Source: an uncultured Eubacterium sp.
GTDB taxonomy: Bacteria > Bacillota > Clostridia > Lachnospirales > Lachnospiraceae
DNA length: 64,000 nt
Assembly (NCBI GenBank): GCA_905235555.1
Contig: CAJOMD010000005.1
Coordinates: 35,203-99,202 of the forward strand
Reading direction: 5' to 3'
The translations under genes were made by a program, and so were the position numbers. The number at the start of each line of letters is the position of its first letter. Position 1 is the stretch's first letter. This document shows positions 16,393 through 27,042 of this stretch, piece by piece. A model generated the notes under the pieces. The model was given only the letters and a program-made list of their open reading frames with translations. It was not told the DNA's origin and did no database searches.

Positions 16393-18657
16393 ATGATTAA
16401 ATTATCAGATGGCGGAATGTTTTTAGTAGGCGGCAAAGAGCTAGTAGAAAACTACGATGGAATGTCAAAAGAAGAGGCTAAAAAGAATACTATAGCTTAC
16501 AACATTTTGGCGGACCATAATACATCGGACAATATGGAAAAACTACAGATTAAGTTTGATAAGATGACTTCTCACGATATTACTTTTGTAGGAATTATTC
16601 AGACTGCCAGAGCATCGGGAATGGATCATTTTCCTATTCCTTACGTGCTTACAAACTGCCACAATTCACTTTGTGCAGTAGGCGGAACTATAAACGAAGA
16701 TGACCATATGTTTGGACTTAGTGCTGCTAAGAAGTACGGTGGAATTTATGTGCCACCTCACCAGGCAGTAATTCACCAGTTCGCTAGAGAGATGCTAGCT
16801 GAAGGTGGAAAGATGATTTTAGGTTCAGATTCACATACACGCTACGGTGCACTTGGTACTATGGCGATGGGCGAGGGCGGACCTGAGCTTGTTAAACAGC
16901 TTTTGGAGCAGACGTATGATATCAATATGCCAGAAGTAGTGGGTATTTATATGACAGGTGAACCTGCTAAAGGCGTGGGTCCTCAGGACGTGGCGCTAGC
17001 TATTATCGGCGCAGTTTTTGAGAAGGGTTATGTTAAAAATAAAGTAATGGAATTTATGGGCCCTGGAGTTAGTAACTTAAGCGCAGATTTTAGAATAGGC
17101 GTGGATGTTATGACTACAGAGACTACATGTCTATCATCAATCTGGCGCACAGATGAAAAGATAGAAGAGTTTTATGAGATTCACGGAAGAAAAGATGCCT
17201 ACAAAGAACTTAACCCAGGAGATGTAGCTTACTACGATGGAATAGTGGAAGTAGACCTATCAAGCATTAAGCCAATGATTGCTATGCCATTCCACCCATC
17301 GAATACATACACTATAGATGAAGTAAATGAAAACCTAGAAGACATCTTGCACGATGTTGAAAAGAAAGCGCTTGTATCATTAGATGGGCAGGTGGACTAC
17401 ACACTAATGGACAAGATTAGAAATGGAAAACTATATGTAGAGCAGGGAATCATCGCTGGTTGTGCCGGTGGAGGATTTGAAAATATTTGTGAAGCAGCAG
17501 ATATTTTAAAAGGGCACAGTATCGGTTCGGATGAATTTACACTTAGCGTTTATCCTGCATCTATGCCAGTATATATGGAACTTATCAAAAACGGAGCAGC
17601 AGCAGACCTTATGGAGACAGGTGCAGTTTTAAAGACTGCGTTCTGTGGTCCTTGCTTTGGCGCGGGTGATACTCCAGCAAATGACGCGTTCAGTATTCGT
17701 CATTCTACTCGTAACTTCCCTAACCGCGAGGGCTCAAAACTTCAGAATGGTCAGATAGCTTCAGTAGCTTTGATGGATGCTAGATCCATAGCAGCTACTG
17801 CTGCCAATAAAGGTTTCTTGACTCCAGCTACAGACTTAGATGTTGAGTTTAAAGGGCAGAAGTATCACTTCGATAAGAGCATTTATGAAAACAGAGTATT
17901 TGATTCCGCGCTTAAGCCAGACCCAAATACTGAACTAAAGCTTGGACCAAACATTAAGGATTGGCCGGAGATGGTTAACCTTAAGGAAAATATGGTGCTT
18001 AAAGTAGTTTCTGAAATTCACGATCCAGTAACTACTACAGATGAGTTGATTCCATCAGGAGAGACATCATCATATAGATCAAACCCACTAGGTTTGGCAG
18101 AGTTTGCACTTTCAAGAAAAGACCCTGGATATGTTCAGAGAGCAAAGGACATTCAGGTGGCTGAAAAAGCAGTGGAGAAAAACGAATGTCCATCAGAGGC
18201 ATTCCCAGAGTTCAAACCAATGCGCACTGTTATTAAAGAGCAGATGCCAGACAAAGACTTTGACAGAACTTGTGTGTCTATAGGAAGTACAATCTATGCT
18301 GTAAAACCAGGTGATGGTTCAGCTAGAGAGCAGGCCGCATCTTGTCAAAAAGTATTAGGCGGATGGGCAAACATCGCCAAAGAATACGCAACAAAGAGAT
18401 ATCGCTCAAACCTAATCAACTGGGGAATGTTGCCGTTTATCTTTGACGAGGACAACCTACCATTTAAGTTAAATGACTATATCTACATTCCAGGAATTAG
18501 AACTGCTATTGAAAATGCAGAGACAGAATTTACAGCATATGTGGTAGATGTGAAGAACAAAAAGATGAAGCCATTTACTTTGAAGATGGACCCACTAACC
18601 GATAGAGAAAGAAAAATTATTCTTAAGGGTTGTTTGATTAACTACAACAGAAAATAG
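16393..18657 (+). CDS. Aconitase-superfamily hydratase (YbhJ-like)
   Basis: The start is ATG 16393, behind TTAGGAGG; the frame is open further upstream, but that stretch is the leader. 754 residues, matching the E. coli YbhJ type of putative hydratase. The [4Fe-4S] ligands are visible as Cys357 (GCAGGGFEN), Cys418 and Cys421 ([10 protein letters not shown]), close to the spacing in mitochondrial aconitase. Other family features are [20 protein letters not shown] and the NFPNREGSK anion site. The C-terminal swivel domain is present ([17 protein letters not shown] end region). Substrate is not determined; true aconitase activity is possible but the family is uncharacterised. Followed after 9 bases by glgB, which is probably co-transcribed. 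Confidence 0.85.
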   Translation: MIKLSDGGMFLVGGKELVENYDGMSKEEAKKNTIAYNILADHNTSDNMEKLQIKFDKMTSHDITFVGIIQTARASGMDHFPIPYVLTNCHNSLCAVGGTINEDDHMFGLSAAKKYGGIYVPPHQAVIHQFAREMLAEGGKMILGSDSHTRYGALGTMAMGEGGPELVKQLLEQTYDINMPEVVGIYMTGEPAKGVGPQDVALAIIGAVFEKGYVKNKVMEFMGPGVSNLSADFRIGVDVMTTETTCLSSIWRTDEKIEEFYEIHGRKDAYKELNPGDVAYYDGIVEVDLSSIKPMIAMPFHPSNTYTIDEVNENLEDILHDVEKKALVSLDGQVDYTLMDKIRNGKLYVEQGIIAGCAGGGFENICEAADILKGHSIGSDEFTLSVYPASMPVYMELIKNGAAADLMETGAVLKTAFCGPCFGAGDTPANDAFSIRHSTRNFPNREGSKLQNGQIASVALMDARSIAATAANKGFLTPATDLDVEFKGQKYHFDKSIYENRVFDSALKPDPNTELKLGPNIKDWPEMVNLKENMVLKVVSEIHDPVTTTDELIPSGETSSYRSNPLGLAEFALSRKDPGYVQRAKDIQVAEKAVEKNECPSEAFPEFKPMRTVIKEQMPDKDFDRTCVSIGSTIYAVKPGDGSAREQAASCQKVLGGWANIAKEYATKRYRSNLINWGMLPFIFDEDNLPFKLNDYIYIPGIRTAIENAETEFTAYVVDVKNKKMKPFTLKMDPLTDRERKIILKGCLINYNRK

Positions 18658-18666
18658 GAGTGGAGT

Positions 18667-20574
18667 ATGTCAAAAAATTTCATTACACAGGATGATTGTT
18701 ACCTTTTTGGACAGGGAACACATTATGAAATTTATAACAAGTTGGGAGCGCACCTAGTTACTAGGAATGGACGTAAAGGTGTGTATTTTGCAGTGTGGGC
18801 ACCTCATGCGGTGAACGTATCTGTGATTGGTGAGTTCAATGATTGGATTGGATTTGATCACAATATGGAAATGAATAATGAGTCTGGAATATGGGAGTTA
18901 TTTGTGCCGGATGTAAAAGAGGGATGTGCATATAAGTATGTGATTTCAACGCAAGATGGGCGCACACTTTACAAGAGTGATCCGTATGGATTCTACAGTG
19001 AAGTGAGACCAGAAACAGCTTCACGAGTATTTAACATAGATAAATACAAGTGGAAAGATCAAGCCTGGATTGCAAAGAAGTCTAAAGAAAATCATTATGA
19101 GCAACCAATGTCTATATACGAATGTCACTTGGGCTCATGGAAGAAGGATTTTCAAGGACCAGATGATGAAGATGGATTTTATGACTACAAGCGTCTAGCC
19201 AAAGAATTGGTGGCATATGTTAAAAAGATGGGCTATACACATGTAGAAATTATGGGAATAGCTGAGTATCCATACGATGGTTCGTGGGGATATCAGGTTA
19301 CAGGTTACTATGCACCAACATCTAGATATGGAAGCCCTGATGAGTTTATGTATTTGGTGGATGCTTTTCACCAAGCAGATATTGCGGTAATCCTAGATTG
19401 GGTGCCAGCGCACTTCCCAAGAGATGCGCATGGTCTTGCAATGTTTGATGGAGAACCTCTATATGAATACGCAGACACACGTTTGGGTGAGCACCCAGAT
19501 TGGGGAACAAAGGTATTTGACTATTCAAAGACAGAAGTTTCAAACTTTCTTATTGCGAATGCTTTGTTCTGGGTTGAGAAATATCATATAGATGGACTGC
19601 GTGTAGATGCTGTAGCATCTATGCTTTACCTAGACTACGGTCGCGAAGAAGGTCAGTGGGTTCCAAATGAATATGGTGAAAACAAAAACCTAGATGCTAT
19701 CGAGTTCTTTAGACATCTTTCAAGTGTAATGAATTATAGAAATCCTCGCGCCTACGTGATAGCAGAGGAATCTACAGCTTGGCCAGATGTTACTAAAGAT
19801 TCAAAAGATGGCGGACTTGGTTTCTCATATAAATGGAATATGGGTTGGATGCACGATTTCCTAGAGTACATAAAACTTGACCCTTTATTTAAGAAGGGAG
19901 CACACAACCAAATGACATTTGGTTTGACATATTGTTTCAGCGAGAATTTTATATTGGTTTTATCTCACGATGAGGTGGTTCACCTTAAGTGCTCAATGTA
20001 TAACAAGATGCCAGGCTACCCAGCAGACAAGTTTAAAAACTTAAAGACTGCATATATGTTTATGTTTGGTCACCCAGGAAGAAAGTTGCTCTTTATGGGA
20101 CAGGAATTTGCTCAGCTACAAGAGTGGTCAGAGAAGCGTTCACTTGATTGGTACTTATTAGAAGAACCTGAGCATAAAGATATGCAGGAATTTGTTCATA
20201 AACTTCTTGAAATGTATAAGAAATATCCAGCGCTTTATACTGAAACCAAGGGATATAGTGCATTTGAGTGGATAAACGCTGATGATAGCGAGAGAAGTAT
20301 TTTCAGTTTCATCAGAAAGACCACAGAGGCAGATAATAAAAACTCAGTAGGATTTGTATTTAATTTCACACCTATGGAAAGAACTGACTATATAGTGGGC
20401 GTTCCAAAGGCGGGAACTTATAAGAGAATCTTATCTACTGAAAATGATAATCAAGTAGTTAAATACAAAGCAAAAGAGGGAGAGTGCGACGGTAGGCCAT
20501 ATAGACTTGAGATTCCACTTAAGCCATTTGAGGCGGTTGCATTTGAATTTCCTAAAGTAACTAAGAAAAAATAA
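18667..20574 (+). CDS. glgB: 1,4-alpha-glucan branching enzyme
   Basis: 635 residues: N-terminal CBM48 domain (VYFAVWAPHAVNVSVIGEFN), GH13 barrel and C-terminal all-beta domain. Barrel motifs include DWVPAHFPRD, the nucleophile Asp314 in DGLRVDAVASMLYLDY, the acid in AEEST (Glu367-368) and LSHDEVVH. The enzyme makes alpha-1,6 branches in glycogen. It is separated from glgC-glgD (31.1 kb) and sits instead in a likely operon with the hydratase (9-base gap, RBS GGAGTGG). glgA and glgP are not in the window. Confidence 0.96.
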   Translation: MSKNFITQDDCYLFGQGTHYEIYNKLGAHLVTRNGRKGVYFAVWAPHAVNVSVIGEFNDWIGFDHNMEMNNESGIWELFVPDVKEGCAYKYVISTQDGRTLYKSDPYGFYSEVRPETASRVFNIDKYKWKDQAWIAKKSKENHYEQPMSIYECHLGSWKKDFQGPDDEDGFYDYKRLAKELVAYVKKMGYTHVEIMGIAEYPYDGSWGYQVTGYYAPTSRYGSPDEFMYLVDAFHQADIAVILDWVPAHFPRDAHGLAMFDGEPLYEYADTRLGEHPDWGTKVFDYSKTEVSNFLIANALFWVEKYHIDGLRVDAVASMLYLDYGREEGQWVPNEYGENKNLDAIEFFRHLSSVMNYRNPRAYVIAEESTAWPDVTKDSKDGGLGFSYKWNMGWMHDFLEYIKLDPLFKKGAHNQMTFGLTYCFSENFILVLSHDEVVHLKCSMYNKMPGYPADKFKNLKTAYMFMFGHPGRKLLFMGQEFAQLQEWSEKRSLDWYLLEEPEHKDMQEFVHKLLEMYKKYPALYTETKGYSAFEWINADDSERSIFSFIRKTTEADNKNSVGFVFNFTPMERTDYIVGVPKAGTYKRILSTENDNQVVKYKAKEGECDGRPYRLEIPLKPFEAVAFEFPKVTKKK

Positions 20575-20597
20575 TTATAAAAGAATAGTAATTATAA

Positions 20598-22727
20598 ATG
20601 GAAAGTAGCAAATCTAAAACGATAATAATCACAGCAATTATATGTATATTTGTTGCCATTGTGGTGGTGGGTATTTTGACTAGATGCTCAGGACCTAGCA
20701 AAAAAGATGGCGACAGTTCTTCTAGTGTCGTAAAAGAAGAAGTGCCACAGATGTCGGCCACTTACGGCAAAATGAAGACTGGAAACATTTATGGCTATAC
20801 AAATAATCTACAGGAAAATGTGGAGCGAAATACCATTGTAATTATAAAACCTGACAGAACTACCACGTTTAAAGTGAATGAGAATGGAGACACCATTCGT
20901 TCTATTAGATATGAAGTAAAGAGTACTGACGATGACAGGTTAGTGGACCACGGCAAAATCGCGGAAATGAAAGGCGCTGGTAAAAATGCTTCATTCGACT
21001 TTAAAGCAAATGCCATTATGGAGGCAGGGGTAGAGTATAGACTGAAGTTTGTAGTAACTACGGATAAGCACGATGCTATCAATTACTATGCAAGAGCAAT
21101 CATTGCTAAAAATGAATTTGTCGACAAACAAGTGGCTTTTGCAAAAAGATTTAGCGACAGAACTTTTGAAGAGACTGAAAGGTCTGACTTAATTAATTAT
21201 CTAGAGACTGACCCTACGGTTCAGAGTAATGATAACCTTGGCAAAGTAACAATCAATTCTAGTTACACCATGCTTCTTTGGAGCACTTTGGCGGCAGAGA
21301 AAATTACAAAGACTAACGTCACCATCAAAGAATGCACAATGAAGGACACTGGCCCAGCTACTACGTATACTTTGAATTACAGGGTTAAAGCAAAGAATGC
21401 TGAGAAAGTAACTGAAAAATATAATGTGTGGGAAACTATCACAGTGTTTAGTTACGCGGGCAAACAATATGTAACTGGTTATGATAGAGAAGTAAATCAG
21501 ATTTGGGAAGCAAATAAAAACAATCTGGGCGCAAGTTTTATTGATCTAGGAATTCAAAACTATGACAAGATAGAGCACATAGAAAGTGAAAACAAGAAGT
21601 TTATTGCATTCGCTATAAACGGTGATGTTTATGCTCAAAATGTTGAAAATAGGAAATTCTATCAGATTTACAAGATGGGCGCTAAGTCTAGCGAAGAACT
21701 TGAGATGACAAAGACAAAGGTAGTAGACATCGATAACAAGGGAAATGTGGACTATATGATTTATGGTTATAGTCCAGCAAGCAACCATATAGGCAGAAAC
21801 GGCATATCCATTATGTCTTACGATATAAAAACAAACACTTCAAAGGAACAGGTATTCATTCCTGTTAAGAGTACAGCCGAGCTTCTGGATAACCAGTTAA
21901 AGACTCTTTGCCATGTGGGAGATAAAACACTATACATTATGCTTGACGATACCATCTACTATGCCAATCTAAAAACTCAGGAGTGGGGAAAGGTAGTTGA
22001 ACATTTGGAGGCAGGCAGTTATGCAGTGAGCGACGACGGTCAGTATCTTGCGTTTAACAAATATGCAGGAAGAGATAACAGTGAAAGCATCACAATACTT
22101 AATTTAAACACCGGCGAGAAAAGAAGTTTGAATTCAGAAAATGGAGACAAGGTTTGCGTGCTCGGTTTCTCTGGACAAAGTATGATATACGGTCTCGCAA
22201 AAGACAAAGACATCAAGAAAAATAAATTTTTCTCTATGTATGCATTAAAAATTGTGGACTACGGTCTAAGAGAACAGAAGTCATATTCTAAGAAGAAAAT
22301 ATTTATAAAGAACATAGATATCAAAGACGGAATAATCAATATCAAGCGTTGGAAAAACGGAAAGAATATTGATGATGATCAGTTGTTAGATAACACGGAA
22401 GAGGCAATGGCAGTTTGCACATTCAGTTACTACACTGACGATATCAAAATGAGAGAGGAAGTGCTGTCGTTCACTAACAAACTTCCAGTAGGAGTAAGTA
22501 CTAAGATTCTTCCATTTGGCGAAGTGAAGTTTTCTGATGCATCAGAGATTGAGGCTAACCTTGAAAGGAGAAAAGGTGATGTATACTATGTTTATGGCTA
22601 CGGAAAACTTCAGGGTGTGGAGGCAGATAAGAAAGATGCCATATCTAAAGCCAAGAGAGTATACGGTCTAGTTTTAGATAAATATGGAAAGAAGATTTGG
22701 ATAAAAGAAGAACACTATAAAGATTAA
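20598..22727 (+). CDS. Membrane-anchored extracytoplasmic protein of unknown function
   Basis: 709 residues. A single N-terminal anchor (about 8-28, IIITAIICIFVAIVVVGIL) is followed by a polar Ser/Lys linker and a large soluble part. The Cys after it (TRCSGPS) does not fit a lipobox because Arg precedes it. The middle (about 310-530) has beta-propeller-like strands such as YAVSDDGQYLAFNKY, SITILNLNTGEKRSL and DIDNKGNVDYMIYGYSP. No enzymatic motif is recognised. It lies 24 bases after glgB with no clear ribosome site (AAAGAATAG only), suggesting co-transcription with weak initiation. I do not recognise the family. Confidence 0.7.
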   Translation: MESSKSKTIIITAIICIFVAIVVVGILTRCSGPSKKDGDSSSSVVKEEVPQMSATYGKMKTGNIYGYTNNLQENVERNTIVIIKPDRTTTFKVNENGDTIRSIRYEVKSTDDDRLVDHGKIAEMKGAGKNASFDFKANAIMEAGVEYRLKFVVTTDKHDAINYYARAIIAKNEFVDKQVAFAKRFSDRTFEETERSDLINYLETDPTVQSNDNLGKVTINSSYTMLLWSTLAAEKITKTNVTIKECTMKDTGPATTYTLNYRVKAKNAEKVTEKYNVWETITVFSYAGKQYVTGYDREVNQIWEANKNNLGASFIDLGIQNYDKIEHIESENKKFIAFAINGDVYAQNVENRKFYQIYKMGAKSSEELEMTKTKVVDIDNKGNVDYMIYGYSPASNHIGRNGISIMSYDIKTNTSKEQVFIPVKSTAELLDNQLKTLCHVGDKTLYIMLDDTIYYANLKTQEWGKVVEHLEAGSYAVSDDGQYLAFNKYAGRDNSESITILNLNTGEKRSLNSENGDKVCVLGFSGQSMIYGLAKDKDIKKNKFFSMYALKIVDYGLREQKSYSKKKIFIKNIDIKDGIINIKRWKNGKNIDDDQLLDNTEEAMAVCTFSYYTDDIKMREEVLSFTNKLPVGVSTKILPFGEVKFSDASEIEANLERRKGDVYYVYGYGKLQGVEADKKDAISKAKRVYGLVLDKYGKKIWIKEEHYKD

Positions 22728-22786
22728 CGAGAATTTTAAGGCAGATTAACTAGCCAAAAAATATAGAACAAAATAGGAGAAAAGAA

Positions 22787-23851
22787 ATGCGTTTTATTCA
22801 CACGGGTGATGTTCATCTCGGCGCTACGCCCGAAAAGGGTCGTCCTTGGGCGGAGTCTAGAGGAGATGAAATCTGGAATACTTTTGAGAGATTAATACTA
22901 GAAATTAAAAACAAGCCAGTAGACTTGCTGATAATCGCGGGTGATTTATTTCACAGACAGCCTTTGCTCCGTGAGTTAAAGGAAGTGGATTATTTATTTT
23001 CCACTATTCCTACTACAAAGGTTGTTCTTTGTGCTGGAAATCACGACGCAATAAAGAAGGGGTCTTTCTATGAAACATTTGAGTGGAGTGATAATGTTTC
23101 ATTCATCGATAGTAAAAATGTGGAAGAGCATGATATACCAGAACTCAACACTTGTATTTATGGTCTAAGCTACTATACAACTGAAAATACAGATGCTATG
23201 TATGACCATGTAATAGTAAACGACCCAGACAAGATTAATATTTTAGTAGCGCACGGTGGCGATGAGAAACATATCCCAATTAATAAAAAGCGCGTGGCTA
23301 TGTCAGGCTTTGACTATGTGGCTATGGGACATATTCATAAGCCAGCAATTAACGAGTCAAGCAAAATGGCATATTGTGGATCACTAGAACCAATTGATAA
23401 AAACGATATTGGTGAACGCGGTTATATTTATGGCGAGGTGGACAAAGATGGTCTAGAGCTTCAGTTTGTTCCGTTTGCAAAGAGAATATATATGGATATG
23501 GAATTTCCTGTCACACCAAATCTTACAAATATGGAAATTAAAAATCGTTTGCAAGATGCATACGAAGAGCACGGTGAAGATAATATGTACCGCATAATAT
23601 TCCAGGGCTACAGAGACCCTGAGTTTGAACTTGATTACAATGAAATTGAGAACACAGGTAATGTGGTGGACATTGTGGACAACACCGTTCCAGACTATGA
23701 CTTTGGAGAATTGTACGAGGACAACAAAGACAACATTCTTGGAATGTTTATAGGAAGATACATTGATAAAAATGAGTTGACGCCTGTGGAAGAAAAATCA
23801 TTGTACTACGGTACTAAGGCGCTTCTGGATGCGATGGAGGACAGACTATGA
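22787..23851 (+). CDS. yhaO: YhaO-type DNA repair exonuclease (Mre11/SbcD-like metallophosphoesterase)
   Basis: 354 residues with the full set of metal-binding motifs in order: GDVHLG (Asp8, His10), IAGDLFH, CAGNHD, LVAHGGDEKH and MGHIHKP. A C-terminal capping domain follows. Mre11/SbcD proteins act with an SMC-like ATPase as ATP-dependent double-strand end nucleases. Its stop overlaps the start of yhaN (ATGA), so the two are translationally coupled. RBS AGGAGA. Confidence 0.9.
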   Translation: MRFIHTGDVHLGATPEKGRPWAESRGDEIWNTFERLILEIKNKPVDLLIIAGDLFHRQPLLRELKEVDYLFSTIPTTKVVLCAGNHDAIKKGSFYETFEWSDNVSFIDSKNVEEHDIPELNTCIYGLSYYTTENTDAMYDHVIVNDPDKINILVAHGGDEKHIPINKKRVAMSGFDYVAMGHIHKPAINESSKMAYCGSLEPIDKNDIGERGYIYGEVDKDGLELQFVPFAKRIYMDMEFPVTPNLTNMEIKNRLQDAYEEHGEDNMYRIIFQGYRDPEFELDYNEIENTGNVVDIVDNTVPDYDFGELYEDNKDNILGMFIGRYIDKNELTPVEEKSLYYGTKALLDAMEDRL

Positions 23852-25749
23852 TTATCAAAGAATTAGAATTAATAAACTTCGGTAAATTTAATAACAAGAC
23901 TGTCCGTTTCGACAAAGGAATGAACATAATCTACGGTGAAAACGAAGCTGGTAAGACTACGCTTCACACATTTATCCGAGGAATGCTTTTTGGCATAGAA
24001 AAACAGCGTGGCAAAGCCTCAGCCAATGATATTTACTCAAAATATGAGCCATGGGATGACCCTACTAACTACCAAGGCAAAATGAGAATTGAGCAAGATG
24101 GAAAAAACTATCGAATCGAGAGATTATTTAATAAGAACAACAAGCGCTTTGCAGTTATTGACGAAGACGAGGGAAGAGAACTTACAGAGGGAGAGATAGA
24201 GAAACTTCTATCTGGTATTAACGAGGCTTGCTATTATAACACAATCAGTATTAGCCAGCTCGGTAGTGCTACTAGTAAGGAGTTAGAGTATATCCTAAAA
24301 AGTTATGCTGCAAACTTAGGTGCTACAAAGTCTATGGAAATAGACATTAAAGAAGCATTTGCAGACCTCGACAAACAAAGAAAGAAGATTATAGCAGATA
24401 ATAAGATAGGCCAGGAACAAGAAGTTGAACGGTCTTTGAAGAATGCGATTGAGAAACTAGAAATTTCTGAAGATGAGCAAAATAAAATAGCAGCAGGACT
24501 AGAGCAGAAACAAACCGCGCTAGAAGGTGTGGAAGAAAAGCATAAAGAAGTAGCGGCAAAGGACGAAAAGAGACTCGAGCGCATCGCAAAACAAAATGAG
24601 AGAAAAGATAAACTATATCAGGATGCTTTAGTGCATACGGCTGATGTGGAAAAATACTCCACATCGCTAGAAAAAGTAAAAGAACATAAGGCGGAGATAG
24701 AGGCAAAACTTCAGGAGTATAAAGTATCTAGCAGAGAGATGCTAGATGAACTAGTTGAAAAAGTTACTAAGAAGAGCAATGTACCATTCCTATTTATGAT
24801 TTTGTTCCTTGCAAGTCTTGGAGCAGGAGTAGGTTTATTAGTAGGCAATATGGACTGGAACTTGATTAGGGCACACTGGCAATTGCCAGCAGGATGCTTT
24901 GGTGTAGCCATCGTGTTCTTAGTGGCGGCTATCATCAAATACTTCTACAATAAGAAGAAAAAAGTTAAAAATCTTGAAAAACTGAAAGAGGTAAGACAGG
25001 TAATTGAGGAGCAGGAGACAGCTAAGCACGAAGAAATTTATATAGAAAGACAACTAGCTAACAAGAAGGAAGCTTTAGAAAAAACTCAGATTATGCTAAA
25101 GGCTGAAAACGATCACGAAGAAGGCATAGAAGATTTTTCAGATGAGCTAAAAGAAGTTCGTGAGAAGGCGATGGAACTAAAAGAGCAGATCAACAGAGCA
25201 CAGTGGCAGTTAGAACAGAGTCAGGAAAGAGATATAGCTACTCAAAATCAGATTGCAGAGTTAAAAGAAACGCAGACCAATATAATGGATGCAAAACGCG
25301 AAGTGGAAGCAATCGAGAAAGCTAAAGAAGAGATAGAAGAGATTGCTGATGAGATTAGAAACAGCTTCGGTAAACGTTTAAACGAGCGCGCATCATTCTA
25401 TATGGGTAAGATTACTAATGGCAAGTACGACAATCTAAATATCGATGAGAAACTAAATATTACGGTAAATGGTAAGCATTCACTAGTGGCTGCAAATAGA
25501 CTAAGCAAGGGTACTATCGAGCAGATATATATGAGTTTAAGGCTTGGAGCAGCAGACCTAATCTTTGAAGATAGTGATATGCCAATTCTTTTGGATGATG
25601 CATTTGCTATGTATGATAATAAGAGAATGGGCAATACTATGAGATTTATGTCAAGTGAGATGGACCAAGTTATTATGTTCTCATGTCACACACGTGAGAA
25701 GGTAATGGCGGATAAACTAGGTTTGGAATATAAGTTGATTACTTTATAG
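23848..25749 (+). CDS. yhaN: YhaN-type SMC-like ATPase with internal membrane helices
   Basis: 633 residues. The N-terminal ATPase half has Walker A GENEAGKTT (residues 30-38) and the INxFGKF start of RecF/SMC-like proteins. Long Glu/Lys-rich coiled coils follow (about 175-295 and 370-500). Between them are two hydrophobic segments (about 310-332 and 345-365), the membrane-hairpin feature of the YhaN family. The C-terminal half has the signature-like RLSKGTIEQIYMSLRLGAAD and Walker B MPILLDDAFA. It is shorter than B. subtilis YhaN. It is expected to form a membrane-tethered nuclease complex with YhaO. Confidence 0.88.
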   Translation: MIIKELELINFGKFNNKTVRFDKGMNIIYGENEAGKTTLHTFIRGMLFGIEKQRGKASANDIYSKYEPWDDPTNYQGKMRIEQDGKNYRIERLFNKNNKRFAVIDEDEGRELTEGEIEKLLSGINEACYYNTISISQLGSATSKELEYILKSYAANLGATKSMEIDIKEAFADLDKQRKKIIADNKIGQEQEVERSLKNAIEKLEISEDEQNKIAAGLEQKQTALEGVEEKHKEVAAKDEKRLERIAKQNERKDKLYQDALVHTADVEKYSTSLEKVKEHKAEIEAKLQEYKVSSREMLDELVEKVTKKSNVPFLFMILFLASLGAGVGLLVGNMDWNLIRAHWQLPAGCFGVAIVFLVAAIIKYFYNKKKKVKNLEKLKEVRQVIEEQETAKHEEIYIERQLANKKEALEKTQIMLKAENDHEEGIEDFSDELKEVREKAMELKEQINRAQWQLEQSQERDIATQNQIAELKETQTNIMDAKREVEAIEKAKEEIEEIADEIRNSFGKRLNERASFYMGKITNGKYDNLNIDEKLNITVNGKHSLVAANRLSKGTIEQIYMSLRLGAADLIFEDSDMPILLDDAFAMYDNKRMGNTMRFMSSEMDQVIMFSCHTREKVMADKLGLEYKLITL

Positions 25750-25762
25750 AATAGAAAAATAC

Positions 25763-25792
25763 AAAAAACAGGCCCCAAGGGGCCTGTTTTTT
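25763..25792. terminator. Bidirectional terminator between yhaN and prs
   Basis: AAAAAACAGGCCCC pairs with GGGGCCTGTTTTTT around a loop of two bases (AA), with A and T tracts on both sides. It serves both converging operons. Confidence 0.95.
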
Positions 25793-25802
25793 GAGTTAAT
25801 GA

Positions 25803-26975
25803 TTATTTCTTTGAGTTATATTCTTTAACTCTCATATTAATTCTCTCAACTGGATTCAATAGATCGCTAATAGAAGAATCGTGATTCAATCGATCAATGA
25901 AGGTAGCAGTAAACTTGGCTACATCTACATCAATGTACCATTCGCGCTTTAGAAGCTCTGGTGTTTGATATATACAGTTTGTAGTCATTACGCGGTAGAT
26001 TGTACCTTCTTCAAATGCTTTGTCAAATGTATCTAGACCGTTTGTGAAGATACCAAAGGTAGCTGCCACGAACACTCTCTTAGCTTTACGCTTCTTAAGT
26101 TGCCTAGCTACATCTAACATACTCTCGCCCGACGAAATCATATCATCAACGATAAGAACATCTTTTCCCTCTACGGACTCGCCCAAATATTCATGGGCTA
26201 CGATAGGATTTCTTCCATCGACCACTTGAGTGTAATCACGACGTTTGTAGAACATTCCCATATTGATTCCTAGCACGTTTGCATAGTATACCACTCTGCC
26301 CATAGCTCCCTCGTCAGGAGAGATAACCATTAGATGATCAGCATCGATTGTAATATCATCTACGTTACGTAGTAGATATTTGATGAACTGATATGTAGGC
26401 ATGATAGACTCGAAACCAGATAGTGGAATAGCGTTGTTAACTCTAGGATCGTGAGCGTCAAATGTCAAAATGTTATCAACGCCCATTGATGTAAGCTCCT
26501 GTAGCATAACCGCGCAGTCCATTGATTCGCGAGCCAAACGTCTATGCTGTCTGCTTTCGTATAGGAAAGGCATAATGACAGTTATACGATTTGGTTTACC
26601 TGCACATGCTGCAATCACTCTTTTAATATCACTAAAGTGATCGTCAGGTGACTTGTGGTTTACGTGACCGCAAACTGTGTATTCAACACTGTAGTTTGTT
26701 ACATCGTCTATGATGTAAAGGTCAGTACCACGAACAGTGTCCTCAAGGGTACACTTTGATTCACCTGTACCAAATCTTGGGTTACTGTAATTCAAAAGAT
26801 ATGAATCTTTTTTGTAGCCCTTGAAAGTGATTGGTGAGTCGTTCGTTTCAATACGAGTTTTTCTCCAATCGGCAATGTAAGCGTCTACCGTTTCGCCCAA
26901 TGCCTTACTGCCAGACAAGGCTACAATAGCCAGAGGTCCGACAGGAATTGATTCTACGTACTTTCTGTTAGCCAT
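25803..26975 (-). CDS. prs: Ribose-phosphate pyrophosphokinase (PRPP synthase)
   Basis: 390 residues, about 75 longer than the usual enzyme of ~315, with an N-terminal extension before the first phosphoribosyl fold. The PRPP loop IVDDMISSGESMLD is clear, and the flexible/allosteric region reads TFDAHDPRVNNAIPLSGFES in place of the common DLHAGQ form. The enzyme makes PRPP from ribose 5-phosphate and ATP for nucleotide, His and Trp synthesis. Longer prs variants like this are seen in Clostridia. It is last in a leftward group after the dnaD- and dnaI-like genes (67-base gap). RBS TTGGAGGAT. Confidence 0.92.
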   Translation of the reverse strand: MANRKYVESIPVGPLAIVALSGSKALGETVDAYIADWRKTRIETNDSPITFKGYKKDSYLLNYSNPRFGTGESKCTLEDTVRGTDLYIIDDVTNYSVEYTVCGHVNHKSPDDHFSDIKRVIAACAGKPNRITVIMPFLYESRQHRRLARESMDCAVMLQELTSMGVDNILTFDAHDPRVNNAIPLSGFESIMPTYQFIKYLLRNVDDITIDADHLMVISPDEGAMGRVVYYANVLGINMGMFYKRRDYTQVVDGRNPIVAHEYLGESVEGKDVLIVDDMISSGESMLDVARQLKKRKAKRVFVAATFGIFTNGLDTFDKAFEEGTIYRVMTTNCIYQTPELLKREWYIDVDVAKFTATFIDRLNHDSSISDLLNPVERINMRVKEYNSKK

Positions 26976-27042
26976 AAAATATCCTCCAATTAAGTGAAAT
27001 TCTTATTTTCGTTTTCCCGCGAAGAATCCCAATTTAAAATAA

